NCBI GenBank assembly: GCA_905182985.1
Contig: CAJJDN010000188.1
Span: forward strand, 45,985-73,636
Length of the DNA stretch: 27,652 nucleotides
Origin: Paramecium sonneborni
Lineage: Eukaryota > Ciliophora > Oligohymenophorea > Peniculida > Parameciidae
Direction of reading: 5' to 3'
A program made the position numbers and the translations under genes. Position 1 is the stretch's first letter; each line of letters opens with the position of its first letter. This document shows, piece by piece, positions 10,443 to 22,400 of this stretch. The notes beneath the pieces are model-generated. The model made no database searches and was not told where the DNA came from. It worked only from the letters and a program-made list of their open reading frames with translations.

Positions 10443-10778
10443 GAAAAGGATGAATAATAAGATTAAGATGAATTTTAATATAGACGACCACTATAAAGAT
10501 ACAAAAATTTTGGATCTCTTAGAGAAAAAATAAAATCATGAAGTGAAAGTTTAGATGAAATGAATTATGATTAGAAACCAGTTTCTTAGGCTGAAATTTC
10601 ATTATTAATTGATGATAGAATTATTTAAATTGATTTAGAATCTTAAATGAAATATTATAAATCTGTTGATATTGTATTATTTATAAATGTAACTACAATA
10701 AACTTTGCAGCCAAAATTTCTTAATCAATTACTAATATTTTTGTAATCGTAGGTCTAAAATAACGAACTTGTATATGA
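10443..10778 (+). pseudogene. Unrecognised coding fragment with one TGA
   Basis: A frame of 111 codons, broken once by TGA at 10539-10541 and ending at TGA 10776-10778. It reads EKDEQQDQDEFQYRRPLQRY, then KNFGSLREKIKS, stop, SESLDEMNYDQKPVSQAEIS, then IDDRIIQIDLESQMKYYKSV. The composition is that of a real hydrophilic protein, but no motif is recognised and no start is evident. Most likely a gene remnant. Confidence 0.35.
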
Positions 10779-10899
10779 AATATTTTTCAGCCTTTTAAGA
10801 ATTATGTTTATGGACAGATTATCCAATTAAATTTGTTGTTTATAATCTCTTTGATAATTTTTTTTTATTTTAAGATGAATTAACCTATTTTAGATTAGT

Positions 10900-11410
10900 A
10901 TATGAAATCTAAGCATTAAAATCAATTCCACGAAAAAAGATGTTTTTATATTTTATTAGCACCGCATCTGTCATTAATTTAGTTATTAAATCATAGCATT
11001 AAGAAGATATTTTTGGATTATACGGAAATTTAAAATGATTCTTACATTTTAATATTTTTTAACCTGTTTTTATGGAGTATCACTATAAAAATGAGAATAT
11101 CCAATAAACAGTGTTATTCATATAATAAGGAAGATCAAAATCTGATAATTGTAAATGACCTTATGCATCAATTAATATATTATCGATTTTATATCTCTAT
11201 GAATATAATTCATAATATGAATTTCTTCTACTGCTAAAACTAATTCAGCTGTATAAACTTTTGCATCTCTTCCTGAAATAATTTCCTTTAATTGATAAAT
11301 TATCAGATCTTTTTTTTCTTTTTTTTTATTTTAACTATTTCATTTGTATCTTTTTTATCTACAAACCCTTACCCCTCCAAATGCTCTTCTTCCTATTATT
11401 ATTATATTAA
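10900..11410 (-). pseudogene. NDR-family (AGC) protein kinase pseudogene
   Basis: Minus-strand pieces match an NDR/LATS-type kinase in order. The glycine-rich loop reads IIGRRAFGGVRVCR near 11360-11400 (family: GRGAFGEVRVCR). A helical stretch reads GRDAKVYTAELVLAVEEIHI, then MNYIHRDIK near 11190-11275; after a 1-nt loss comes DNILIDAQGHLQLSDFDL, with DFD in place of DFG. The NDR-specific SDTPYKTGQKIL and KNHFKFPYNPKISS occur near 11000-11080, then FFRGIDFN near 10915-10940. Between the glycine loop and the E helix most of the N-lobe, including the catalytic-Lys strand, is missing. NDR kinases control cell shape and division. The frameshifts, deletion and DFG change make this copy dead. Confidence 0.75.
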
Positions 11411-11982
11411 CTTATTTTTAAACTACATAGCATCTTTGTGTTAATTTTCCTTTTTATCAATACTTATTCAATAGAAATAAATTTAATGTTGTAATACTTA
11501 TTACAATTACTCCAATTTTACATTTTCTCTCTCTCATTTGTAATTATTCTTTTATATTTCCTTTCTATATAGGTTTATATGCAACAGCCCTATTATAAAT
11601 ATTTGTCTTTTATCTGTAAATAAATATAATTAGATAAATAATTCATAAACTAAAGGAAGATTGTGTTTTTAGTTGAAATGTCTTCTATAATCTTATTGTA
11701 AGTAAAATAATTTATTTTCTGATCTTCCTTCAATCCTTTAAACTATAAATATATATTTGTAAATAATAATTACGATATATATTAATTATCATAGTATATT
11801 AAAGTATTCTTTTTGGAGTAATGAAATTATTGTGTTTTATATAAATAAAAATAAATTGAATTCTTTAAGATATCTATTCTTATTTTTGGATTTGTATTAT
11901 TAATCTATTTATTAAAAAATAACATATTAGTAAATTATTTATTTTAATATTTCCAAAATTACTTTGATTATGGAATGCTTAG
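11411..11982. other. AT-rich stretch, nothing recognised
   Basis: Low-complexity AT-rich sequence between the NDR relic and the trinucleotide repeat. The N-terminal MOB-binding region of the kinase might lie at its left edge, but I cannot read it. Confidence 0.4.
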
Positions 11983-12010
11983 AATAATAATAATAATAAT
12001 AATAATAATA
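11983..12010. repeat. (ATA)n microsatellite, about nine units
   Basis: An uninterrupted run of the trinucleotide aat/ata immediately left of the GC-richer block. Likely slippage-prone and a possible breakpoint for the insertion at 12019. Confidence 0.9.
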
Positions 12011-12018
12011 TTGAATGG

Positions 12019-12430
12019 TATAATTCCCCCGTTCATTTTTCGACATAGGGGGGTATGTCTGTCCGATTCTTCCCTCTTTTATTACATTGGCTTCCCGGAA
12101 TGGTTCTTAAGGTAATTAAGAAAGGATCAAGGTAATACGGGGCAGTCCTATTGTCCACATCAGTTTTCTTTCCTCTTGGCACTGTCAAAAGTTGGTACGA
12201 AGACACTTGTTCATCGGGGTATCTGACAAGATGGAACATTCTAGAAGGATCGAAAAGGATGATCAGTGTCTGTTAGCCTGTCGACACCCAAGGGTTTTGG
12301 AGTACTTATGCTCATACTTCCTCCACAACCTTCATCCGAGCTTCTTTCAGTCAGAATTAATCCATCAAATATCCAGTCCTTCCTTCACATTCTTGGTCCT
12401 GAAGTACTATGAAAAGACCTGGAAATGTTA
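12019..12430. other. GC-richer foreign-looking block, candidate NUMT
   Basis: Base composition changes sharply: about 410 bp close to half G+C, with sharp edges against flanks that are mostly A and T. Paramecium mitochondrial DNA is markedly more GC-rich than its nuclear DNA, so a nuclear mitochondrial insertion (NUMT) is the first idea to test. Several frames are fairly open here on both strands simply because the block has few A+T-rich stops, so no single ORF is convincing alone. Alternatives are a bacterial or endosymbiont fragment, a GC-rich transposon scrap or a misassembled mitochondrial read. Confidence 0.55.
12116..12409 (-). pseudogene. Possible mitochondrial-code ORF fragment in the GC-richer block
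   Basis: Minus-strand frame between TAG (12407-12409) and TAA (12116-12118). It is open for 96 codons only if TGA is Trp, as in ciliate mitochondria. It then holds five TGA and three TGG codons and reads GLDIWWINSDWKKLGW, RLWRKYEHKYSKTLGCR and so on. Five TGA codons in 96 is more than chance would give at this composition and would be lethal to a nuclear gene. There is no ATG. I cannot name a mitochondrial protein from it. On the same strand another frame (12239-12033, standard code) is also open, so the reading is tentative. Confidence 0.3.
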
Positions 12431-12508
12431 AAGGATAAAAATTTTTAAAAACTGTATGAAAACTTTAGCTAAATAAAAGGAATAAATTGGAATAATTGGG
12501 ATGATTGA

Positions 12509-13030
12509 AAATGCTATAATTCACTTTAGCCAGAAGTTTACTCATGTTAAAGTGGAATAGATTTAATGTAAGTTGATAGAAGATGTAAGGAAATTACTTA
12601 TGAAATTCAGAATATGTCACCTCATTATTAATTATAATTATATATAGATGTATATGGTAGTTTAGATTCTGATGACAATCTTATTATTAGAATAGATTAA
12701 AATATATAAATACCTTAATATGTTGGTAATAAATGATCGAAAAAAAATTTTTAAATAATCATGAAATATTATATGAAATTTAAATAAGATTTCATATTAA
12801 GATTACTTTATGATTCAATTATTGTTAATATTGTTCACAAAAAAAAATTAATTAATACTTTATCCTAATATTAAGAACTCAAAAAAGAACAGGTTAAAAC
12901 TTCAAGATCAAAAATAATTATGATTAACAATAAATTGATAATTTTGTTTTTCTATGAGTGGTTGTGGATCCTAAGATTAGGGATTAGAGAATGAAAATGG
13001 GTAGATGTTTGTTGAAAATTTTATTATGTA
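12509..13030 (+). pseudogene. Decayed Cys-containing ciliate surface-protein-like fragment
   Basis: From 12521 the frame reads SLQPEVYSCQSGIDLMQVD, RRCKEITYEIQNM, then SPHYQLQLYIDVYGSLDSDD and NLIIRIDQNIQIPQYVGNK, stopped by TGA 12734-12736, which could be a mutated Trp codon. A further piece from 12954 reads MSGCGSQDQGLENENGQMF. The PHYQL...D(S/T)xD pattern between cysteines recalls, from memory, large cysteine-rich extracellular proteins of ciliates. The in-frame TGA, the gap and the lack of start and end suggest a remnant. Confidence 0.45.
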
Positions 13031-13098
13031 TAATTTATTAATCATATTATATCTTTTAGAAAATTTGTTACCAAAATTAAATTAATTTACATTTAGCT

Positions 13099-13356
13099 AG
13101 TGAATATGAACTTATTTGTCAACGCATCTCGAAAGCTCAAATTATGCTTAGTTTGATTAGTTCTAGCTTTAGATAACTCAATCAACCGTTCAAATGCTGG
13201 GCCCTGCCACTGCCACCCCTTACAGTGGAATATATAAAAGTGGAAGGTGGTATTTTAGAGCTTATACTAAATTGTGTACGATCTAATCACGAACTGAAAA
13301 TTTAGTTAGAAAATTTAAAATTGAAGTAGGTATTCAGAGATAGAGGATGGAAATGA
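13099..13356 (+). pseudogene. Unrecognised ORF fragment, 85 codons
   Basis: Open frame to TGA 13354-13356 with non-random composition: SEYELICQRISKAQ, then PLPPLTVEYIKVEGGILELI, then NCVRSNHELKIQLENLKLK. It includes a local GC-richer stretch (gggccctgccactgccacc). A second frame continues past the TGA (GNEVLALVAPIPWLSVTAYI), so a one-base shift may join them. No domain recognised. Confidence 0.35.
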
Positions 13357-14220
13357 AGTATTAGCATTAGTAGCTCCTATTCCCTGGTTATCGGTTACTG
13401 CCTATATCTTAATATACACCTATGGAGGATTTAAATTTTTAAATCAAAATAAAGCCTAGGATTTAATAATTAAATTCTAGACTGAGAGAAAATCTATATA
13501 TCTAAAATTATTATTATTATTTGTTACCAAAAGTCCATCTTATCATTGATAGACAAACTCACTTGGCTTTTTCCATCTTAACTATCTTTTTTCAATTTAT
13601 TTAATAATTATTAATATTCTGATTCTAAGAATATATATCAAAAACAAGACCAATTTTTACTCTTTTAACCTATATTGATAACTTTTCAAATAAAAATTAT
13701 ACATCAATACTTCAATTGACATACTCCTATATTTCATTTGATAAATATTCGATTTAATAATTTATTCTAATTGTTATTTTTATCAGATAATCGACGATAA
13801 ATCAATTTATATCTCTAATATTATTTTCATAATATGAAATCAATTATTTGGATCCGAATTACTATTGTCGACTTTTTTCTTCTTCAAATTTTCTATATTG
13901 TTGATCAATTTTTTAATTCCTTATAAATCTTTTAACTCATGTTGCATAGCTTTTAGATAAATAAAATTAATTAATCATATTTGATTTAAAAATGATCATC
14001 AATTATATGCTATAATGTATTATGCATTCGTATTATTAGTAATAAAAGAGATTTATGAAATTATCGGGTAAATTATTTGTCAATATTTCATCGTTTATAA
14101 ATTATTAAGGCTAATCATCTACAGCTATATTTAGGTCTATATTTATTAGTTCCCGCTTTTTTAAATTTTTTATCAAGATTTGTTTAGCAAATTAAATTTA
14201 CTATCATTTTAAGTTGGAGA
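13357..14220. other. Mostly featureless AT-rich sequence
   Basis: Apart from the possible continuation of the preceding fragment to about 13550, I see no gene-like frame, repeat or RNA structure here. Confidence 0.4.
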
Positions 14221-14571
14221 AAGATGAGTTAAGAGTCTCGATTTTGACTTTATTGAGTATCTTGATCAGATTTGTGTTTCGGGTTGAATAGTGAGATATC
14301 AGCTTGACAGGAATTCATTGAGATCCTATTGAAATATAATGATTTGAATACATCAGGGTGCTAAATTATTCGTGTTTAATTAAACGCCAACCTAGGAAAG
14401 AAATGACTATTCACTCGCTGGCCTATGAAAGGCGGAGTATTACATTGTTAGTACGATGGACGAGTATCTGAATGAACGAATGGAGTAGGTTCTCTATTAA
14501 GATTGTTTTGCCATCACTGTGTTTGCGCTCTGTCAGGAAAAAAACTACTAAAGAAGCATACAAACTCAAAG
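14221..14571 (+). other. Less AT-rich relic with many TGA codons in one coding-like frame
   Basis: The line-aligned frame reads protein-like stretches separated by about seven TGA codons: SDLCFGLNSEISA, QEFIEILLKYNDL, IIRVQLNANLGKK, LFTRWPMKGGVLHCQYDGRV, then TNGVGSLLRLFCHHCVCAL, with TAA and TAG as Gln. The DNA is less AT-rich than its surroundings. Another plus frame (SVRKKTTKEAYKLKEEIL) is also coding-like from about 14530. No family recognised. A strongly decayed gene is the simplest reading; transposon debris is possible. Confidence 0.3.
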
Positions 14572-15160
14572 AAGAAATATTGAGTGAACAGAGATGTCTA
14601 TTTATTATTCTAATAAAGGAAATATTCGAAATATTCTGAATGTCTGAAATTTCTATGAACAAACTTTTATGATGATTCTGTGATAATTGTAGATAGAGTT
14701 TAATTATAATAATAGTAGCTAATAATTTTCTAATGTGTTCCTCAATATAATAATCTTCCTAAAAACATTTAAAGTCCTCATAAATTTCTCCCCTATCTAT
14801 ATTATTTAAACTCATGATTATCAACTTATGATTGAGACTTTTTTTGGTATGAGAGAAATAAAACTTCCTTATCCTTTTCTAACTTCTAATTATCATTTTT
14901 TAAGTTCTCTCATCATGAAGATCTTTTTTATAAATCTAAATGATTTGTAAGATTAAATCTAAAAGGCATCCATGTTCTTGCAAGTATAAAATTCCTGACA
15001 TTAAATAATTGTTACATCTTTCTGTTATAATTTTCAGAAATAATTTTTATTTTAAACACATCTAATTTTTATATTTTATTTTCTGGCTTCTTACCTACAT
15101 GATATATGGGTATCCTTAAAAAAAAAGAAGATATTTAAATCAGCTTAATAAATGATAAAA
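14572..15160. other. No confident gene
   Basis: The minus strand near 14820-14900 has a short coiled-coil-like reading (LKNDNQKLEKDKEVLFLSYQ), and another near 14940-15010 (ILYLQEHGC) faintly resembles a kinase E helix. The frames do not connect, so neither is annotated as a gene. Confidence 0.3.
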
Positions 15161-15373
15161 TCAACTTGTCTAAATAATAATTATGCCATAAAGCTTAATT
15201 GCTATGTTAAGAGAATAAATAATAATAAAATCATTCAGCTCATAAAAGCACAGCCTTTTTTTCGAAAAAGTATCCAAAATTTCGAATAAATTAATATGAC
15301 ATAAATTCAATTCTTTTTTTTTATATTTTTCGCAGATGCTCTTCAATAATTTGAGTAAGGAGAAGTCAATCAT
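15161..15373 (-). pseudogene. Small ORF, possibly the end of an EF-hand-like protein
   Basis: ATG at 15373 and TGA at 15161-15163 give 70 codons: MIDFSLLKLLKSICEKYKKK, then LFEILDTFSKKRLCFYELND. The last part has an EF-hand-like spacing (Asp at 1, Leu at 8, Glu at 12) but lacks the Gly at 6 and acidic residues at 3 and 5, so it would bind calcium poorly if at all. The frame also extends upstream of the ATG in a protein-like way (SVQNEIKIVTVDE) to about 15450, so the ATG may be internal. A plus-strand frame overlaps at 15336-15632; at most one can be coding. Confidence 0.3.
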
Positions 15374-15639
15374 TTCATCTACAGTTACAATCTTAATTTC
15401 ATTTTACACACTACTACAACATAATTCAAAGAAAATAAATATTTATAACATTTGCAAAGGAATTTTTTGTTTCTCAATTATAAACATCCTTCATTTCAAA
15501 TTAAAATTATTAGAGATTTATTTTTTTGCAATATATTCAACAAATTTTATAACAAATATGATAGAATACACAAACAAAATTTATGAAAAATTTTTATTGA
15601 AGAAATTAAAATTGCAAAAGCAAAAATTATAAAAAAAAG

Positions 15640-16479
15640 TTTGTATATTACCATTATGCAGAATTTATTGAAAAATTAATGTAATTTAAATCAAAAGTCT
15701 TTAAAGCTATAATTATTAATAAAATAATATTATTAAATAAATTTATACAATTAAAAAAAATTCATAAGCAATTACAATATATTAGAAATTTTTGATCGAA
15801 AATTATATGGAACTTTCTAGATGCATCTTTTATCTACAGTTGGAACTTAAGTCTATAATTTAGAGATTTCATTAGTCTAGACTTATTTTACTTTAAGTTC
15901 AAATGAATAGAAAAATGATATAATTTTTAAATAGAAAATAAAAATAGAAATAATCGAATTCGAACCTAGGGAAATATTGATATATCTAAATTTAAACAAT
16001 TGATCAATTTATACCAATCCTATTAATGTTCCTCAAAATGTCTATACTTAGTATTTCAAAGCTCGAATAAATAATCTCATTATAATATATTTGCAATCCT
16101 ACTTAACAATCTTATACATAGAGATCGCTTAGAAATCTTCATGGCTCTAATTATTATTAAGAATAATATTTATTTTAAAAAAATCAATATCAACATTTTT
16201 GAAAAATAAATAACATATTCAAAATCTAATTATAAATTTGAAGAGCCTAATATAATAAGAATAGTTTATTTAAAAGTTTTCACATCTTATTGTATATATT
16301 TTATGCAAGAAAAAATCATAAAATTTAGTCAAATTTTACTTAGAAAATAATAACATTTCTTAAAATTTATATATTAGAAAATAACAATCAATAAGAAGTC
16401 GTATTATAATTAATATTTTATAACTCTCAGAAAAAATAGTTGAAATTTCTTCATTTTTCTTTTCTAATAATTTTAATAA
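15640..16479. other. Region upstream of the NACHT gene
   Basis: Open frames of 100-170 codons exist on both strands (plus strand 15919-16443, in the same phase as the NACHT gene but ended by TGA 16441-16443). With TGA as the only stop, such lengths are near chance and neither strand shows a recognisable motif. The last part must hold the promoter of the NACHT gene; I see no defined element. Confidence 0.35.
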
Positions 16480-19400
16480 ATGATAACATAAGGAATCAAG
16501 TTATAAGTTTGCACATGCTTGCAACCTTTTGTCTATTATGATTACTAAGAATTATGCTACTTTTCCCCTTTTGAATTCAAATAATATAATGAAACAAGAT
16601 CTTTAAATTCATTAAGAGGAGGGGGATTTTGTAGCTCAAAAATCCAAGATGGAACAATTGTAGATGTTAAAATATTAGAAAAGATAAAAATACCATTATA
16701 TTTTTTTCCTCATCTAACTCATCATTCTTTAAATATTACAGATTATAAATCAACTAGCCCAGACATAAATAAATCGATAAATTCAATCTAATGGTTTCAT
16801 GATCATTAATAGCATTTTAACTCAATTTGTTTTGAAGATTAAACTCTCAGATGTTCTTATAATTAGATCGAATCCATAATTGAATCCCTCTTAAAAGTCA
16901 TTCCATTTTATGTCAAAGAATCTGGGGCTATTTTATTATCTTTATTACATATAGTAAACGATTTATTCAGGATAATTTTCACATATTAGATTAAAAATAC
17001 CGATCATTAAATCCTTCTAGAAAAAAAGAATAATTATTAAACTTACCTAAGAGAAATAAAATAAGAAATAGAGCAATAGAATGAAAGCTTCTGGAAAACT
17101 GGTATTGAATTTGAATTACAGATGATAAGCACCGTTATAACTCACCTAAGAACAAATTCAGATAAAGGTAAAGAGATTGCTTTTAAAGTCTTAACAGAAT
17201 TAATTACTTCTTTTGGTGGCATGAAATTAAGCGAGGAGTTCTTATCTGCTATCAAAGAAGCAGGACTATTTCTTTTAGAAACATTTTATGATCACATAGA
17301 AAACCCCTTAGAAAAATATTAAATTTATTATTATTTCGAAAACTTAAGATGGAAAATTATATAATATTTAGAGAATTAATATCCATTAAAGAAGATCATT
17401 ACATTGTTATAAGATAGCTATAATTAATATATTTTAAATTCTTCTGATTGGAACATTCATTATTGTTGGATTAATATGATTTCAGATTTAGTTTCTTATC
17501 GTCCTATAATCTCAAAATCAAATTTATAAAAAATAAATCCATATCCCAATAACTTAATATGTAATTGGGAAGAACTTATCGAAAATAAGATGATTTAAAT
17601 AGTTCCATATAATAAATAGGAAGCTAAATTACAATTATTTTCTTATGATAATAAAAATTTAACTCAATTTTTATAATCAAATTTGAAAGAGTTGAAATAG
17701 TTTTAAGAATTTTTAATATCTAACCCTTTAATTCAAAAAAATGTTTGTAAAGTAATTTCTGAAAAGCCAGAAATTAAATTATGGAATTATTATCTAAACT
17801 TTGAATTCAAGAAAAATAATCAGCCTTAAACTTAAATAGATTAGTTAATCTCATTTTTATCTAGTTTGGAAATTTCTAAATAGATTCATTTTTTGATTTA
17901 ACTTTATGAAAAGCATGTAAATTAAACAATCAAAGTTTATGAAGAAAAAGTAGGAGCAATAGAAAACTTAAATAATATTAAAGATAACCAATAATTTTCA
18001 AAAAAGATAGTTGTTGAAGATATCAAAGATTTGTTACGCTAATGTTTATTAGAATTTTCATAAATTATATATATAATTTTTTTACTTGAATAGGGATTCA
18101 AATTAGAGTACAATAAATTAAAAGAATTTAGTAAAATTTTATCAGAGGAATATCAAACAAAAAAGGAATATTCAAAATATTTTGAATCTATAAAATCAAT
18201 TGATTAATCAATTAAGAGTATTAACATATCTCAAATATGTGAAAAAATCATTAAATGCCATGTTGATTTGATGAAAGATGTCAGCGAAAATTTAGTCTAA
18301 CTGCTTCTATTCTCAAGCAATCAATAATATTCAATTAGTTCAATCTAAACTTAAGATTGGAGTGATAATCTTCTTAGTTTAAAAGAAGAATTCTAAAAAG
18401 CAGGATAAGAATTTTTAAAAGCTTTAAACTTAAACAAATAACTAATAAAATCAATTTAATTGAATAATACTAAAGTTGAATGTCACTTTAATTGTAAAGA
18501 ATTGATAAAGTTATTAAAAGATTTTCATAAAACTAGTTTTATTTAATGTTATTAAAAGTTTTTAGTTTCAAAGGAAGATATCAAAAATAAATTGGCTAAT
18601 AATGATTATTAGATTATATGTGGACAGTTAGAATTTTAAATACATATATAGAAAGTAATTAAATAATTACTAAGATTGTATTAATTTTAAATAAATGTAT
18701 TTCAAATAAAATTCTCCTTATTTACTAATTAAGAGGAGAAAGATATGATTGAAAATAACGAAAATAATTAACTTTTAGTGAATGCTCTCTAAATTATACA
18801 AAATTAACAATCAACATTTTAGTAAGAATATTTTAATTTAGTGAATGAAAATTAAGGAAAGCATTTATCAAAAAGTTGTAAGAAATTAATTCAATAAGTA
18901 TTTTCAGAACAAACCAGACTAATTTAAGAATTTAATTAAGAAGAATTTAATTTATATTTATTCAATTTGAACGATATTTAGGCGAGACTCTTGGAAATAA
19001 AGATTTAAAAATAGGTATCTAAGGAAACTTTAGATGATATTATAAATGGCTACAATATTTTAAGCTCTGCCTTAACATCAAATATTAACATTTAAAAAGA
19101 GGAAAATAAGTTAAAGAAGAACAATTAAGGCTTGTTTACATCCTCTTTTGAGACGATAGACAAATTACAAAGTTGTTTGAAAAAATAAATTTAAATATTA
19201 AAAAATGTAAAAGATTATGTATTTTTAAAATTAATGTCAAACAAATTTAAAGGAGAAAATTAAATTACAAGCATAACAAAATTGGATAATTATTTGGAAG
19301 AGATGTTAAACTAGTATGAAGATGTATCAGATAAAGAATCCTTTAAAGAATTAAATTAAACAGATAAGATGCAATCAACAAATAATAATTCTAATTCACA

Positions 19401-22400
19401 AAATTCATAATTGTGCTTAATTTCTTTGAATGAAAAAAATAATGAGTAATTATATTATAAATCAAAAATTCTGTTCCTTTTTGAAGATTGTAGCTTTTTT
19501 AAATTCGACTCTGACAATGAAATTTTATCAATAAAAATAGACCAGAATTTTAAAATAATTATAAAAGAATTATAAGAAGGAACGAAAGATGTACTTTTGA
19601 ATTCAATTTTAAGTAAATTTTAAAATAAATCATATAAAGTTAGAGAATCATTATTTTTTAATTTGATAAAAATGTAATCAAAATTAAAGGAAGAAAATGT
19701 AAAAGCATTTTGTTAATAATGTATAAAGGAAATGTGGATTTCTGAAAAACATGTTAATGTTAGATAACTCATAAAAAATAAAGAATTTATAGAATAATAA
19801 AAAAAATTATTTTCGACAAATCTTTAATCTTTTTCTAGTTAACTTGAGAGCGAATTTAAGATAAGAATTCAAAGAATAGAGACCTTAGAGCAATAAATTA
19901 GATTAGAAGGAAAATCTCATTTTGGAGAATAACTAAATAAGTAATTAAAACTAGAGTTATAAAATTTTTAAGAATCTTTTGAAAATATTACTGAAATGTC
20001 TAATAAACTTGATTTGAATTTAATTTTTTTAAAAGAAATAGTTAAGGATTTAAAATAAATTAAAAGCAGCATTGAAAAACTTTATGATAATCTTTAAGAA
20101 TTTGGTAATGATCTCAAATAATTAAGAGGAAAGAACTTTAGAGAATTATTAAATATTAGAAAATATAGAGTTTTAGATTAAATAAAGACATAATCTTTAG
20201 ATTAAGTATATATTGAATTGCATACAAAAGAATATAACCCTCAAACAGGAGATTAAATTCCAACAAAATAGGGAAAGGAATTTTCTATTTTAATATCAAA
20301 CAAAGAAGATGGAAAGGATGCTGAAATTAATGAATTTTTATGGGTAGATAATAATAAAGATGTATTGTTATTAAGAGGTTAAGCAGGATCAGGTAAAAGT
20401 AAAGCTGCTACTAAAATTGAAGAAACTCTTTGGGAAATGGAACATATTAAACCTAATTGGAAACCAATCTACATATCACTACCTGGATTAAAAAATCCAA
20501 CACATAATCTTATTAAAGAAGCTTTGGAATCTGAATATTACCAATTTGATGGTAATTAAATAAAAGAATTTAAGGATGAAATATATAATGGTAAGATTAA
20601 TTGTGTTTTTATCCTTGATAGCTATGATGAAATGAAGCAATAATTTATTCAAGAAAACATTTACAAAACAAATAGATTTAAATAAGAATTTAATATTGAT
20701 AATCCAGGTAATAAAATAAAAATAATCATTACAACAAGAAATGAAATTTTAAATTAAAAAGGATATCAAAACTAATTCTTGGCAGAAAGTTTAGATTTTC
20801 TTAAAGAAGTAGAAATATAACCTTTTAATTAAAATCAAACAATTAAATATATTTAAGAATACTGTTTATTGAGTGTTAAAAGGAAGATTGTTAATTGTTA
20901 TGAACATGCAAAATAAATTCAAGGATAACCAAAAGATAGAGAAGAAATAATAGAAATTTGTCGTAAAATTGAGGATAATTTATTTGGAAATTAATAAAAA
21001 TAAAATGAATAAAACTCTGATACAATGTTAGATGTTTATCTTATTGACAAGATAATTGAAATATTGAAGACTTAAACTTGTTTCTCATCTCTAAGCAAAG
21101 AAGTTTTTATTTATTTGAGAAAAGAATTAAATGATTTGTGGAGTTAAAATAAATTTATTAAAACTATTGAAAATTTGTAGATAAAAGAATTATTGTAAAC
21201 TCCTTTTATGATGTCAATTATTGTTTAAGTTTTACCTCCTATGGTAAATTAATCTTTCAATAATGACCAACTTCTAAAAAATTTTAAGTAGAATTATATG
21301 AAACTTAAATTAAAAAAACAAACATCAAAACAAATGATAAACTTTATAAAAACATTAGATAAAATATAATTTAATCCGCCAATTTTTTTTGAATAAAAAG
21401 AGGATAAATTATTGGAACAAAATTAAGAGATGGAAACACAATATAAGTTAATACTACAAAAAATGGAAGATAAAAAATTTTTCTAAAATTATACAATAGC
21501 TGAAAAATTAGACTATGATAAAACTAACATAATTTTTAGTAGAGGAACTATTGATATTGGTTAAGAAGATACAGATCTTGTTTATTAAGCACTAAAAATG
21601 CAAAGAATGAAAGTAACAGATTTTTATGAAAGTTTTATCAATTTTTATCATTAATAATAACTTTAGAAATGGAAGGATATTGGAAAAGCTTAAAATTATG
21701 AAGGATTGATTATAGATATTGAAGAATTCTCAGAATCACTTGCATTAGAAATGACATAAAACTAGTAAGTTTAAATTATTTATAGACCAAAAGGTAAATT
21801 AAAAATGAAAATTTAATAAAATTAAGGATTGACAACCGAAAATTGGGAAGATTAATATTTTGATAATTTCTTAGGAGATTAAGAATATAATAAAATATTA
21901 AAAAGTTGCATTTTGTTAACAGCAAAGGGAAATTCCTATTCCTTTTTGCATAAATCAATTTAAGAATTTTATGTTGGAAGATATGTATTGAGATTTTTAA
22001 CAAAGATTTTTAAATTAGATATAAATAATGATTAAAAATTGATTAAAGAAAGCCTTATGAATTAATAAACTTTTAATTTATCTCAACCTTAATATTAAGG
22101 AATGATTAAGTTAATAAAGAATAATCTTACATTTGAAAATAACTAATTATCAAATATTGTAAGCATAATTTAATTGACAAAAAAAAGTTCTGAATACATA
22201 TGCATATGTTCAAACTTGTTTTTTATTTTAAGTCTTTGTGGAACTGTTTTAGAGAATGAATAATTAAGTAATATAACACTTGCTAAAACAAATTTATAAG
22301 GTATTACTTTCTATTAATGCAATCTATCTGAATCAAAATTTTATAATGTTAATATAGATTGCTGTAATTTCAATAATTCATAGTTAAATGGTGTTGAATG

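Noticed and set aside
12033..12239. Minus-strand 68-codon ORF (MFHLVRYPDE...)
   Set aside because: Possible, but it overlaps a longer TGA-as-Trp frame on the same strand and the frame upstream breaks in any code; not enough to call a gene.
12192..12431. Plus-strand 79-codon ORF in the GC-richer block
   Set aside because: Begins at TTG rather than ATG and lies in DNA where several frames on both strands are open because of composition; no family match seen.
15336..15632. Plus-strand 98-codon ORF (MLFNNLSKEK...)
   Set aside because: Mostly Ile, Phe, Lys and Asn with no motif; the opposite strand gives a more protein-like reading over the shared part.
21776..22003. Minus-strand 75-codon ORF
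   Set aside because: Antisense to the confidently read NACHT coding frame.
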